Source: Thiocapsa sp. UBA6158 | GTDB lineage: Bacteria > Pseudomonadota > Gammaproteobacteria > Chromatiales > Chromatiaceae | DNA: 22,188 nt | Direction of reading: 5' to 3' | Assembly (NCBI RefSeq): GCF_002423035.1 | Contig: NZ_DIUM01000124.1 | Coordinates: forward strand, 1-22,188 | In this document: positions 6,669 through 14,936 of the stretch, piece by piece | How the letters are laid out: each line of letters starts with the position of its first letter | How positions within the stretch are numbered: position 1 is the stretch's first letter | Translations under genes and position numbers: made by a program | The notes under the pieces: generated by a model | Told to the model about the DNA's origin: nothing | The model's database searches: none | What the model saw: the letters and a program-made list of their open reading frames with translations, nothing else

Positions 6669-9398
6669 ATGATCAACGGCCCGCTGATCATCGGCATCTC
6701 GTTCGCCTACCTGGGACTCCTCTTCGCGGTCGCCTACTGGGCCGATCGGCGCGCCGAGCAGGGCCGTTCGGTGATCGCGCACCCGACGATCTATGCCCTC
6801 TCGCTCGCCGTCTATTGCACCGCTTGGACCTTCTACGGCAGCGTCGGGCGCGCCACCGAGAATGGCCTGGGATTCCTACCCATCTATCTCGGCCCCACCC
6901 TCATGGTGCTCCTGTGGGGCTCGCTCCTGCTCAAGATGGTGCGGGTCAGCAAGGCCGAGCGCATCACCTCCATTGCCGACTTCATCGCTTCGCGTTACGG
7001 CAAGAGTCAGGTCCTCGGCGGTCTGGTCACCGTCATCGCCGTGATCGGCGTGGTGCCCTATATCGCGCTTCAGCTCAAGGCGATCGCGTGGAGCTTCACC
7101 ATCCTGTCGCATTATCCGGAGGTCCGGATGCCGGTGCACGGCGACGGACCCTTTTGGGCCGACACCGCATTCGTCGTCGCGCTGCTGCTCGCCGCCTTCA
7201 CCATCCTGTTCGGCACCCGTCATCTCGATGCGAGCGAGCGTCACGAAGGGCTGGTCGCGGCCATCGCCTTCGAGTCCATCGTGAAGCTCGTCGCCTTTCT
7301 CGCGATGGGTCTCTTCATCACCTTCGGCCTGCTCGGACTCGGCGGGCCGGCGCTGCCGCCGATCGAGGGCAGCGCTCAGCTGAAACCACTGCTCGAGCCG
7401 AGTATCTCGCCCTTCGCCGACTGGTTCGCCATCTCCTTGCTGGCCGGTCTGGCGGTCATGCTTCTGCCGCGCCAGTTCCAGGTCGCGGTCGTGGAGAACA
7501 GCGACGAGCGCCACCTGCGCCGCGCCATCTGGCTCTTTCCGCTCTATCTGCTGCTCATCAACCTCTTCGTGGTACCGATCGCCATCGCGGGACTCCTGAC
7601 CTTCCCGGACGGCACGGTGAACGCCGATACCTTCATGCTGACGCTGCCGATCGCCTTCGAGCAGCCCTGGCTCGCGCTCCTGGTCTATATCGGCGGACTC
7701 TCGGCGGCAACCGGGATGGTCATTGTCGAGACCATCGCGCTCTCGACCATGGTCAGCAACGATCTGGTCCTGCCGGCACTGCTGCGGCGCTGGCGTCGCC
7801 GACCTCCGGCAGCCGACCTCGGACGGCTGCTGCTCACGATCCGGCGCGGCGCCATCATCGTCATCCTGCTGCTCGGTTTTCTCTACTACTGGCTCGCCGG
7901 CGAGGCCTACGCGCTCGTCGGCATCGGTCTGATCAGCTTCGTGGCCGTCGCCCAATTCGCCCCCGCCGTGATCGGCGGTCTCTACTGGCGCGGCGGGACG
8001 CGCGAGGGCGCACTCGCCGGCGTGTCGGCCGGCTTCCTGGTCTGGATCTATACACTGCTTCTGCCTTCTTTCGCCAAGTCCGGTTGGCTCCCGCGCGCAT
8101 TCATGGAGACGGGTCTCGGCGGGCTCGACATCCTCGCCCCGATGGCGCTGTTCGGGTTGAGCGGCTGGAACGAGATTACGCATGGTCTCTTCTGGAGCCT
8201 GACTGCGAATATCGGCGCCTTTTTATTCGTCTCCTCGCTGCGTGCACCAAACGCCGCGGAGGCATCCCAGGCCGGCATCTTCGTCGATGCCTCGCGCCGC
8301 ACCGCGCTGGCGAGTGCGCCGCTGTGGCGCGGGAGTGCGGAGATCGCGGAGTTGATGAGATTGGCCGAGCGTTTTCTCGGCTCGGTGCGGACGCGCACGG
8401 CCTTTGTACAGTATGCCCGATCGCGCGGGGTGGACTCGCCCGAGGCGCTTCCGGCCGATGCGGAGACGGTCTATTTCGCCGAGACGCTCCTCTCCGGTGC
8501 GATCGGCGGCGCCTCGGCCCGGGTGATGGTCGCGTCGGTGACGGACGAGGAGCCGCTCGGGCTCGACGAGGTCCTGAACATCCTCGACGAGGCGTCCCAA
8601 ATCCGCGCCTACAGCCGCCAGCTCGAACAGAAGTCGCAGGCCCTGGAAGCCGCGACCGAGGAGCTGCGCGCGGCCAACATCAGGCTCCAGGATCTGGACC
8701 GCATGAAGGACGATTTCATCTCCTCCGTGACCCACGAGCTGCGCACCCCGCTCTCATCCATTCGCGCCTTCTCCGAGATCCTCTTCGACGACCCCGACAT
8801 CGATGTCGAGCAACGCCGCCGCTTCCTCGGCATCCTCGTCAGCGAGACCGAGCGGCTCTCGCGCCTGGTCAACCAGGTGCTCGATCTGGCCAAGATCGAG
8901 TCCGGCCATGCCGATTGGCGCACCGAGGTGGTGCAGCTTCAGAACGTCATCCACCAAGCCGTGTCGGCCACCGAGCAATATGTCGAGGAGCGCGGCTGCC
9001 GCGTCCATCTCGAACTGCCCGGCGAGTCGGCCATGGTCTGGGGCGATCGCGACCGCATCGTGCAGGTGTTGGTCAACCTGTTGTCGAACGCCGCCAAGTT
9101 CGCCCCGACCGGATCGGGCAAGGTCTGGATCGGACTCTCGCGCGCCGACGCGGCCTGGCGAGTCTGTGTCGAGGACAACGGCCACGGCATCCCCGAGAGC
9201 GATCTGGAGCTGGTCTTCGAGAAGTTCCATCAGACCGCGCGCGGCGGCGCCAAACCCGGCGGGACCGGACTGGGTTTGCCCATCAGCCGTCGAATCATCG
9301 ACAATCTGGGCGGTCGCATCTGGGCGGAAAGCACGCCCGGAAAAGGTGCTACCCTTTGCTTTGAGCTGCCCGCCCATCCGAGTCACCCAACGGACTGA
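6669..9398 (+). CDS. Sodium/solute symporter-like sensor histidine kinase (CbrA/CrbS type)
   Basis: Predicted 909-residue inner-membrane hybrid. Residues about 4-525 form a many-helix SLC5-type symporter domain, with typical stretches TAWTFYGSVGR, ITSIADFIASRYGK and FAPAVIGGLYWRGGTREGA. Residues about 560-640 are a linker typical of these proteins, followed by a coiled coil (about 643-685, YSRQLEQKSQALEAATEEL). The HisKA domain carries SVTHELRTPLSSIRAF with the phospho-accepting H689. The ATPase domain has N807 (NLLSNAAKF), EDNGHGIPE from residue 835 and GGTGLGLPISRR from residue 864. Relatives such as CbrA and CrbS couple transport or sensing of a nutrient (histidine, acetate) to phosphorylation of a regulator; the ligand here cannot be told. 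It ends ten bases before the receiver gene, its likely partner. Confidence 0.93.
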   Translation: MINGPLIIGISFAYLGLLFAVAYWADRRAEQGRSVIAHPTIYALSLAVYCTAWTFYGSVGRATENGLGFLPIYLGPTLMVLLWGSLLLKMVRVSKAERITSIADFIASRYGKSQVLGGLVTVIAVIGVVPYIALQLKAIAWSFTILSHYPEVRMPVHGDGPFWADTAFVVALLLAAFTILFGTRHLDASERHEGLVAAIAFESIVKLVAFLAMGLFITFGLLGLGGPALPPIEGSAQLKPLLEPSISPFADWFAISLLAGLAVMLLPRQFQVAVVENSDERHLRRAIWLFPLYLLLINLFVVPIAIAGLLTFPDGTVNADTFMLTLPIAFEQPWLALLVYIGGLSAATGMVIVETIALSTMVSNDLVLPALLRRWRRRPPAADLGRLLLTIRRGAIIVILLLGFLYYWLAGEAYALVGIGLISFVAVAQFAPAVIGGLYWRGGTREGALAGVSAGFLVWIYTLLLPSFAKSGWLPRAFMETGLGGLDILAPMALFGLSGWNEITHGLFWSLTANIGAFLFVSSLRAPNAAEASQAGIFVDASRRTALASAPLWRGSAEIAELMRLAERFLGSVRTRTAFVQYARSRGVDSPEALPADAETVYFAETLLSGAIGGASARVMVASVTDEEPLGLDEVLNILDEASQIRAYSRQLEQKSQALEAATEELRAANIRLQDLDRMKDDFISSVTHELRTPLSSIRAFSEILFDDPDIDVEQRRRFLGILVSETERLSRLVNQVLDLAKIESGHADWRTEVVQLQNVIHQAVSATEQYVEERGCRVHLELPGESAMVWGDRDRIVQVLVNLLSNAAKFAPTGSGKVWIGLSRADAAWRVCVEDNGHGIPESDLELVFEKFHQTARGGAKPGGTGLGLPISRRIIDNLGGRIWAESTPGKGATLCFELPAHPSHPTD

Positions 9399-9408
9399 AG
9401 GCCTGATC

Positions 9409-9792
9409 ATGAGCCCAACGATGAATAAGCGGATCCTGATCGTCGACGACGAGCCCAACATCGTCATCTCGCTCGAGTTTCTGATGATGCGCGAGGGACA
9501 CGAGGTGCGCGTGGCACGCGACGGCGAGGCCGGTCTGGCCGCCGTGCGGACCCACCGTCCGGACTTGGTGGTGCTCGATGTCATGATGCCCAAGCTCGAC
9601 GGGTTCGCCGTACTCGAGGCGGTGCGCTCGGATCCGGACTTGGCCGGAACGCGAATCCTGATGCTCACCGCGAAGGGACGCGAGGCCGAGCAGAACAAGG
9701 GCCTCGCGCTCGGCGCCGACGCCTACATGTCCAAACCCTTCTCGACCCGCGACCTGGTCGAGAAGGTCAAAGAACTGCTCGATCGCACCTGA
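9409..9792 (+). CDS. Single-domain (CheY-like) response regulator
   Basis: Predicted 127-residue receiver domain with no output domain. It has the acidic pair in ILIVDDEPN, the phospho-accepting D57 in LVVLDVMMPKLDG, the conserved T/A switch region ILMLTAKGRE and the lysine in YMSKPFSTRDLVEKV. The start chosen (ATG 9409) gives the usual receiver N-terminus; upstream codons overlap the kinase gene. Placed ten bases after the symporter-kinase and nineteen before the CBS-DUF294 gene, it is almost certainly the kinase's partner. Without a DNA-binding domain it must act by protein contact or pass phosphate on. CrbS, by contrast, works with a LuxR-type regulator. Confidence 0.95.
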   Translation: MSPTMNKRILIVDDEPNIVISLEFLMMREGHEVRVARDGEAGLAAVRTHRPDLVVLDVMMPKLDGFAVLEAVRSDPDLAGTRILMLTAKGREAEQNKGLALGADAYMSKPFSTRDLVEKVKELLDRT

Positions 9793-9810
9793 CGCCGACG
9801 GAGCAACAGC

Positions 9811-11283
9811 ATGCCAGAGACCGACCATCCGGTAAGCGAAACCTCGGATCTCCTGGCCGCGGGGGAAACCGATCAGGGCCTTCTGCGCAGTTTGGCGCGG
9901 CGAGAGCCATTGATCGTCGGCCCGGGGACCAGCCTGCGCGAGACGCTCTATCACTTCAGTCAAGATCATCTGGACGCCGCCGTCGTCTGCGATCCCGCGA
10001 GCGGCCTGCCCCTAGGCCTGATCCGCCTGCGCGACATGCTGCATGTGATCGGCTTCGAGGGCGGCGGACTCGACGACCCTGTCGCGTTCCACATGATCGG
10101 CGCCCCACTCACGCTCGCCGCGGATGCACCCGCGCATCGCGCACGGGTCATGATGGCCAAGCGCGGTGTCGAGCACCTGCTCCTGACCGAGCATGACGGG
10201 CGCCTCTTCGGGCTCGTCAACCAAGCCGATCTGCTCGGGCTGCGCGCCGGTGGTGCGGAGGTCCTGATCGCAGGCATCAAGGCCGCGCGCGACGTCGAGG
10301 CCATGGCATTGGCCGCCGATCGGGTGCGGCGGCGCGGCGCGGAGCTCTTCCACTCCGGCATGGGCGTGGAGACACTCTGCTACTGGATGTCGGGGCTCAA
10401 CGACCTGATCGCGATGCGGGTCATCGAGCTGATCGAAGACGAGTTCGATCTCCCGGCCGTGCCCTGGTGCTGGATGGCCTTCGGATCGGAGGGACGCCTC
10501 GAGCAGACCTTCTCGACCGATCAGGACAACGGACTGCTCTTCGTACCGCCGGACCCGGAGAGCACCGAGTCGGTCCGTCGGGCCTTCCTGCCGTTCGCCC
10601 AAGCGGTCAACCAAGCGCTGCATTTCTGCGGCTTCGAGCGCTGCCGCGGCAACATCATGGCCGGCAACCCCGACTGGTGCCTGAGTGCGGACGAATGGCG
10701 CAAACACTTCCAGGCCTGGCTGCGCGAGCCCGAACCCGAGGCCCTGCTCAACGCCGTCATCTTCTTTGATTTTCGCCCGCTCTACGGCAGCGACGAGCCG
10801 GTCGACCGGTTGCGCGGCTGGCTGAGCAGAACCGCGCCCGAGCAGACACGCTTCTTCCACTGTCTGGCCGAGCAGGCGCTCGGGGTCGCCCCGCCGCTCG
10901 GCTGGGCCGGGCAATTCGCCTTCGATCGCAATCGCGATTTCCCGCACACCATCGATCTGAAGACTCAGGGCGCGCGCTTCTTCATGGACGCCGGCCGACT
11001 CTGGGCGCTCAAGCACGGCATCTGGGCGACCAGCACGGCCGAGCGACTGCGCCTCGCCGGTGCCGCAAAGCGACGTGATCCCGAGGAGGTTGCAGCCGAG
11101 ATCGAGTCCTTCCACTTGATCCAACGTTTTCGCATCCACCAACAGCTCACGACCAAAGACCCGGACGCCGTCAACCGCGTCGACCCCGACGACCTCAACG
11201 AGCTGCACCGATTGATGCTCAAAGAGGCCTTCAAGCAGGCAAAAAAGCTCCAGGCGAGACTGAAACAAGAGTTCACCCCGTAG
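9811..11283 (+). CDS. CBS-pair / DUF294 nucleotidyltransferase-like protein
   Basis: Predicted 490 residues, cytoplasmic. Residues about 30-150 form two CBS repeats (SLRETLYHFSQDHLDAAVV and the second ending LVNQADLLGLR), which usually bind adenine nucleotides. Residues about 165-310 are a DUF294 domain related to the GlnD/GlnE nucleotidyltransferase fold, with the signature G225-S226 and the metal-site pair D237/D239 in GSEGRLEQTFSTDQDN. The rest is the helical DUF294 C-terminal domain. A GGAGC ribosome binding site precedes ATG 9811. The protein may modify or sense a partner in response to adenylate levels, but no substrate is established for this family as far as I know. In related operons a DnaQ-like 3'-5' exonuclease gene often follows; it is missing here. 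The TAG stop is part of the REP-like repeat that begins at 11280. Confidence 0.9.
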   Translation: MPETDHPVSETSDLLAAGETDQGLLRSLARREPLIVGPGTSLRETLYHFSQDHLDAAVVCDPASGLPLGLIRLRDMLHVIGFEGGGLDDPVAFHMIGAPLTLAADAPAHRARVMMAKRGVEHLLLTEHDGRLFGLVNQADLLGLRAGGAEVLIAGIKAARDVEAMALAADRVRRRGAELFHSGMGVETLCYWMSGLNDLIAMRVIELIEDEFDLPAVPWCWMAFGSEGRLEQTFSTDQDNGLLFVPPDPESTESVRRAFLPFAQAVNQALHFCGFERCRGNIMAGNPDWCLSADEWRKHFQAWLREPEPEALLNAVIFFDFRPLYGSDEPVDRLRGWLSRTAPEQTRFFHCLAEQALGVAPPLGWAGQFAFDRNRDFPHTIDLKTQGARFFMDAGRLWALKHGIWATSTAERLRLAGAAKRRDPEEVAAEIESFHLIQRFRIHQQLTTKDPDAVNRVDPDDLNELHRLMLKEAFKQAKKLQARLKQEFTP

Positions 11284-11388
11284 GTCGTGCTGACGATACA
11301 GAGCACAACTTGCGCCGACGTTGGACGACGGGAACCTGGACATGGGCCGGTGGCGAGTTGTGCCTCGCTCCCGCTCGGCACAACCTAC
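11280..11388. repeat. Inverted pair of REP-like units (REPIN-like) between convergent genes
   Basis: Two 37-base units face each other around a 35-base spacer. The left unit, 11280-11316, starts GTAGGTCGTGC and ends GCACAACTTGCGCC. The right unit on the minus strand, 11388-11352, starts GTAGGTTGTGC and ends GCACAACTCGCC. Each unit folds into a hairpin (GTTGTGC with GCACAAC, perfect in the right unit), and the two units can pair with each other over most of their length. The TAG of the left GTAG is the stop codon of the DUF294 gene, and the TAG of the right one is the stop codon of cobS. The whole convergent gap is therefore this element, which may also serve as a two-way transcription end. 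Confidence 0.85.
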
Positions 11389-12137
11389 CGGATGAGGGTG
11401 GCTGCGAGGACGACGGTGAAGAGGAGCACCGTCTCGGTGATCTCGACGAGAGCACCGGCGGTATCCCCGGTGAATCCGGCGATGCGGCGCATCATGGTTC
11501 GGCGGGACAGCCAAAAAACCGCAAGGGCCATGACGCACAGCGCGAGCCCGATCCAGCCGGCGATCCAGAGACAGGCCATCGCCGCGATCAGGGTTGCCGC
11601 CCAAGCCGCGCGACGCGGCAAGCGAGCCACCTGCTCGGATGCCATTCCCCGGTCACGGGCATAGGGTGTGGTCAGCATCAGCAGCGGCAATTGCGCGCGT
11701 GCCAGCAGCGGAATCAGGAGCAAGATCCAGGCGTAGCCGCTGGCGATCAGGGCCTGGAGCCCGGCCCACTTCGCAATCAAAACGAGCCCGATCACAGTCA
11801 CCGCCGCGGGCCCGCAGCGCGGGTCCTTCATGATCTCGAGGGTCCGCTCGCGGCTCGCGATCCCGCCGACCCAGGCGTCCGCGCTGTCGGCCAGACCGTC
11901 CAAGTGCAACGCCCCGGTGGACCAGACCCAGAGGATCAGGACCAGGGCCGCCGCGACACCTGGATCCAGGGGCGCGAGCGCGGTCCCGGAGGAGGCAATC
12001 AACACGCCCAACAGCACACCGATCGCGGGATACCAAGGCACCGACAAGCCCAAGAGTCCGGGCTCGATCTCGCGCGGCTCGGGAAACGGCAGACGCGACA
12101 GCAGGCGTCCGGCAAGCCAAAGCGGACGCAGGTCCAC
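11385..12137 (-). CDS. cobS: Adenosylcobinamide-GDP ribazoletransferase
   Basis: Predicted 250-residue inner-membrane enzyme joining adenosylcobinamide-GDP to alpha-ribazole (or its phosphate), the last joining step of coenzyme B12 assembly. The family signature HLDGLADSADA is at residues 78-88 and MKDPRCGP at 103-110, and several hydrophobic helices follow (VTVIGLVLIAKWAGL and later segments). The length is normal for the family. The start is a GTG at 12137 directly after the TGA of cobC (TGAGTG), so translation is probably coupled. It is the last gene of the btuB-led operon, and its stop codon lies in the REP-like pair. Confidence 0.95.
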   Translation of the reverse strand: MDLRPLWLAGRLLSRLPFPEPREIEPGLLGLSVPWYPAIGVLLGVLIASSGTALAPLDPGVAAALVLILWVWSTGALHLDGLADSADAWVGGIASRERTLEIMKDPRCGPAAVTVIGLVLIAKWAGLQALIASGYAWILLLIPLLARAQLPLLMLTTPYARDRGMASEQVARLPRRAAWAATLIAAMACLWIAGWIGLALCVMALAVFWLSRRTMMRRIAGFTGDTAGALVEITETVLLFTVVLAATLIR

Positions 12138-12719
12138 TCAGGGAGATCCGTGGCGCATGAGACTGGGTCGCCCGGGCGGCTCCGGAACGCGTAGGCGGGA
12201 CAGGCAGGCCGGCGGGACCTCGATCAGGAGCGATGCCTCGGGCGGCATCCGCAGCATCTCGGCGAGGACGACACGGATCACGCCGCCGTGCGTCACGGCC
12301 AGGGTGAAGGGCTCGCCCGCGTCGCACACCCGAGACCAGGCCGCCTTGACGCGCTCGCGAAAGACCTCGAACGGCTCGCCGTCGGGCGGCGCGTAGCCGA
12401 CCGGATCATCCCAAAAACGGCTCAGCTCCGCTGCGGGGATCTGATGCGCAGCCAATCCCTCCCAGGCCCCGAAGCCGCGCTCGCGCAGCCCGGGCATGAT
12501 CGATACGGGGAGATTGAAGCTCTCGGCAAGGCGGTGCGCGAATGCGCTGCAACGCAGCGACGGGGAGCAGACGACGCGCGTCCAGCCCGGATTCATGGCG
12601 GTCGCACGCGTCATCTCACCCCAGCCTTCGGCGCTCAGGGGGTCGTCATGGCCACCTCGAAAGCGCGCCCCACCCTGCGCCTCGCCATGACGCAGCAGAT
12701 CCACGAAGCGATCCTGCAT
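12138..12719 (-). CDS. cobC: Histidine phosphatase, probable alpha-ribazole phosphatase
   Basis: Predicted 193 residues of the phosphoglycerate-mutase-like branch. The catalytic motif RHGE is at residues 10-13 (H11), the acidic ERGFGAWEG at 80-88, and the second catalytic histidine H144 in THGG. CobC removes phosphate from alpha-ribazole-5'-phosphate or from adenosylcobalamin phosphate. Sequence alone rarely separates CobC from other small phosphatases, but the position between cobT and cobS, with an ATGA overlap with cobT, makes the role likely. Confidence 0.85.
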   Translation of the reverse strand: MQDRFVDLLRHGEAQGGARFRGGHDDPLSAEGWGEMTRATAMNPGWTRVVCSPSLRCSAFAHRLAESFNLPVSIMPGLRERGFGAWEGLAAHQIPAAELSRFWDDPVGYAPPDGEPFEVFRERVKAAWSRVCDAGEPFTLAVTHGGVIRVVLAEMLRMPPEASLLIEVPPACLSRLRVPEPPGRPSLMRHGSP

Positions 12720-13774
12720 CAGCCCTCGCTTACCCCGGCCTCGCCGAAGGTCGCCATCTGCTGGTGCAGGGTGCAGGCCAGCCGCAACAGTGGCACGGCG
12801 ACGGCCGCGCCGCTGGCTTCACCGAGTCGCAGACCCAGATCGAGCAGCGGATCGGCATCCAACGCGGCCATGATGCGCCGATGCCCGGGCTCCGCTGAGC
12901 CGTGTGAGAACAACAGCCAATCGCGCACCTCGGGCTGCAGGCGCACGGCGGCGAGCGCCGATGCGCTCGCGATGAAGCCGTCGACCAGCACCGGGACTCC
13001 GCGCTGGGCGGCCGTGATGAAGGCACCGACCATCGCGGCAAGCTCGAAACCGGAGAGTCGAGCCAGCAACTCCAGCGGGGTCCGCTCGGAAGTGACGTGT
13101 AATGCCAGCGCCTTGGTGATGACCTCGGCCTTGCGCTCGATCCCCGTTTGATCCAGCCCGGTGCCGGGGCCGACGAGCGCGCCGGCCGGCAGATCCAGCA
13201 GCGCACAGGCCAAGGCCGTCGCCGGGGTGGTGTTGGCGATCCCCATCTCGCCGCAGATCAGCAAGCGCGCCCCGCTGTCCACCGCGCGCTCGGCTGCAGC
13301 GCGACCGGCATTCATGGCCGCGGCGAGCTGCTCGTCGGTCATCGCCGGCTCGCGCGCGATGTTGCCGGTTCCCGAGCCGATGCGCTCGGAGCGCAGGTTC
13401 GGGATCGGCCCCGGATCCTCGACCGTCCCGAGATCCATGATCTCCATGCGCGCATCCAGTGCACGCGCAAGCACCGAGATCGCGGCACCGCCTCCGGCGA
13501 TGTTGCGCACCATCTGGTTGGTCACGGCCTGCGCGAAGGCCGAGACACCCTCGGCGGCAACCCCGTGATCGGCCGCGAACAGCAGGATCTGCACGGGATC
13601 GGGTGACGGTGTCGGCGTGCCCTGCAAGCCGGCGAGCCGGATCGCGATCTCTTCGAGTCGCCCCAGCGAGCCACGTGGTTTGGTCAGCTGATCCTGTCGG
13701 CGCCGCGCCGCATCGGCGGCCATGGCATCGATCGGCAAACAAGGTCGGCTGATCCAGCGCAGACCTTCGATCAT
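12719..13774 (-). CDS. cobT: Nicotinate-nucleotide:dimethylbenzimidazole phosphoribosyltransferase
   Basis: Predicted 351-residue cytoplasmic enzyme that activates the lower ligand base by moving phosphoribose from nicotinate mononucleotide, giving alpha-ribazole phosphate. Landmarks: KPRGSLGRLEEIA near residue 33, FAADHGVAAEGVSAFPQ-like segment (here FAQAVTNQMV), GEMGIANTTPA in the middle, and the catalytic glutamate E319 in LRLGEASGAA, equivalent to E317 of the Salmonella enzyme. Length is typical. Its stop overlaps the cobC start and its start overlaps the cobU stop (ATGA in both cases), so it sits in a translationally coupled chain. No bluB for making dimethylbenzimidazole lies in the window. 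Confidence 0.97.
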   Translation of the reverse strand: MIEGLRWISRPCLPIDAMAADAARRRQDQLTKPRGSLGRLEEIAIRLAGLQGTPTPSPDPVQILLFAADHGVAAEGVSAFAQAVTNQMVRNIAGGGAAISVLARALDARMEIMDLGTVEDPGPIPNLRSERIGSGTGNIAREPAMTDEQLAAAMNAGRAAAERAVDSGARLLICGEMGIANTTPATALACALLDLPAGALVGPGTGLDQTGIERKAEVITKALALHVTSERTPLELLARLSGFELAAMVGAFITAAQRGVPVLVDGFIASASALAAVRLQPEVRDWLLFSHGSAEPGHRRIMAALDADPLLDLGLRLGEASGAAVAVPLLRLACTLHQQMATFGEAGVSEG

Positions 13775-14328
13775 GCCGGGTCTCCTTTGAGCATGAGGGG
13801 CAGACCGGCAACGGTCAGGATGACCTGATCGCAGCGCGCAGCCAGATCCTGGTGCAGCACGCCGGCCAGGTCGCAGAACCGACGCGAGAGCGCGCCGAGC
13901 GGGATCACGCCCATGCTCGTCTCGTTGCCGACCATGACGAGGCGCCCGGGCGCCCGTGAAACGACGTCGAGCAGTGCCCGGGTCTGATCGTGCAGACCCG
14001 ATTCATCCGTTTTCATAAGCCAATTCGTCAACCAAAGTGTCAGACAGTCGACCAGGATGCAGCGATCGGGCGCACATTCGCGCGCCAGCACCTCGGCCAA
14101 CAAGAGCGGTTCTTCGATGAGGCCCCAGTCGTGCGGGCGACGTTCGCGATGCCCGGCAATCCGCCGGGTCATCTCGGCATCCCCCGCGTGTGCGGTCGCC
14201 ACATAGACGACCGGAAGCGCGCTTTCGATGGCCAGACGCTCGGCCAGTCGACTCTTGCCCGAGCGCACCCCGCCGAGGACCAGTGTGCGTCCGCCCCCGT
14301 CGGAGCGGGGCCGGAGCGGATCATCCAT
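13771..14328 (-). CDS. cobU: Adenosylcobinamide kinase / GTP:adenosylcobinamide-phosphate guanylyltransferase
   Basis: Predicted 185 residues. This bifunctional enzyme phosphorylates adenosylcobinamide and then transfers GMP to it. The P-loop GGVRSGKS is at residues 19-26. H60 in RIAGHRERRP lines up with the guanylylated H46 of Salmonella CobU. ILVDCLTLWLTN fits the Walker B region, and GNETSMGVIP is another family block. It starts two bases after the cobO stop and overlaps cobT by four bases. An N-terminal extension of about 14 residues precedes the core; an alternative downstream start is not obvious. Confidence 0.96.
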   Translation of the reverse strand: MDDPLRPRSDGGGRTLVLGGVRSGKSRLAERLAIESALPVVYVATAHAGDAEMTRRIAGHRERRPHDWGLIEEPLLLAEVLARECAPDRCILVDCLTLWLTNWLMKTDESGLHDQTRALLDVVSRAPGRLVMVGNETSMGVIPLGALSRRFCDLAGVLHQDLAARCDQVILTVAGLPLMLKGDPA

Positions 14329-14330
14329 GC

Positions 14331-14936
14331 TCAGAGCTCGACCCCTTTCTGCGCCATGATGCCGGCATCGAAGGCATGCTTGAGCGGGCGCATCTCGGTG
14401 ACCGTGTCGGCGATCTCGATCAACTCCGCAGGAGCCGCGCGGCCGGTGACGACCGCATGTTGATGGATGGGACGGTTCTGCAAGGCATCGAGAACCACAT
14501 CGAGCGGAACCAGACGAAGCTTGAGCGCGATGTTGAGCTCGTCCATCACCACCATGCCGAAGGCCGGATCGGCAAGGAAGGCGGCGGCCTTCTCCCAGGC
14601 CGCCATCGCCGCGCGCCGATCCGCCTCGGCATCCTGCGTCTCCCAGGTGAAGCCCTCGCCCATCACGTGATACTCGAGCTCGGGAAAACGCCTGAAGAAG
14701 GCCTCCTCCCCGGTCGCGAAGCTACCCTTGATGAACTGGACCACGGCGACCTTCATGCCGTGACCCATCGCGCGTGCGACCATCCCGAAGGCCGAGGAGC
14801 TCTTGCCCTTGCCGTTGCCGGTGTTCACGACCAGGACACCGCAGTCCTGATCTGCACGCGCAATGCGGGCATCCACCAGCTCCTTCTGGCGCTGCATGCG
14901 CCGGCGATGGCGCTCTTGTGCGCTGTCGTCGGTCAT
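14331..14936 (-). CDS. cobO: Corrinoid (cob(I)alamin) adenosyltransferase, CobO/BtuR type
   Basis: Predicted 201-residue cytoplasmic enzyme attaching the 5'-deoxyadenosyl group of ATP to reduced corrinoid. The modified P-loop TGNGKGKSS is at residues 39-47, followed by typical blocks VAVVQFIKG, VVMDELNIALKL and the end MRPLKHAFDAGIMAQKGVEL. Length is normal. Its start overlaps the btuM stop (ATGA). In this operon it would adenosylate imported corrinoid as it enters the cytoplasm, before CobU acts. The helical N-terminus rich in arginine and glutamine is common in the family. Confidence 0.96.
   Translation of the reverse strand: MTDDSAQERHRRRMQRQKELVDARIARADQDCGVLVVNTGNGKGKSSSAFGMVARAMGHGMKVAVVQFIKGSFATGEEAFFRRFPELEYHVMGEGFTWETQDAEADRRAAMAAWEKAAAFLADPAFGMVVMDELNIALKLRLVPLDVVLDALQNRPIHQHAVVTGRAAPAELIEIADTVTEMRPLKHAFDAGIMAQKGVEL

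Noticed and set aside
6665..9364. An 899-codon frame overlapping the symporter-kinase in another phase
   Set aside because: Its translation is arginine- and alanine-rich without motifs, whereas the other phase gives a full SLC5-HisKA-ATPase protein.
11284..11384. Simple intrinsic terminator between the DUF294 gene and cobS
   Set aside because: The symmetry and unit structure fit a REP-like pair better, and there is no U-run; any terminator role is secondary.
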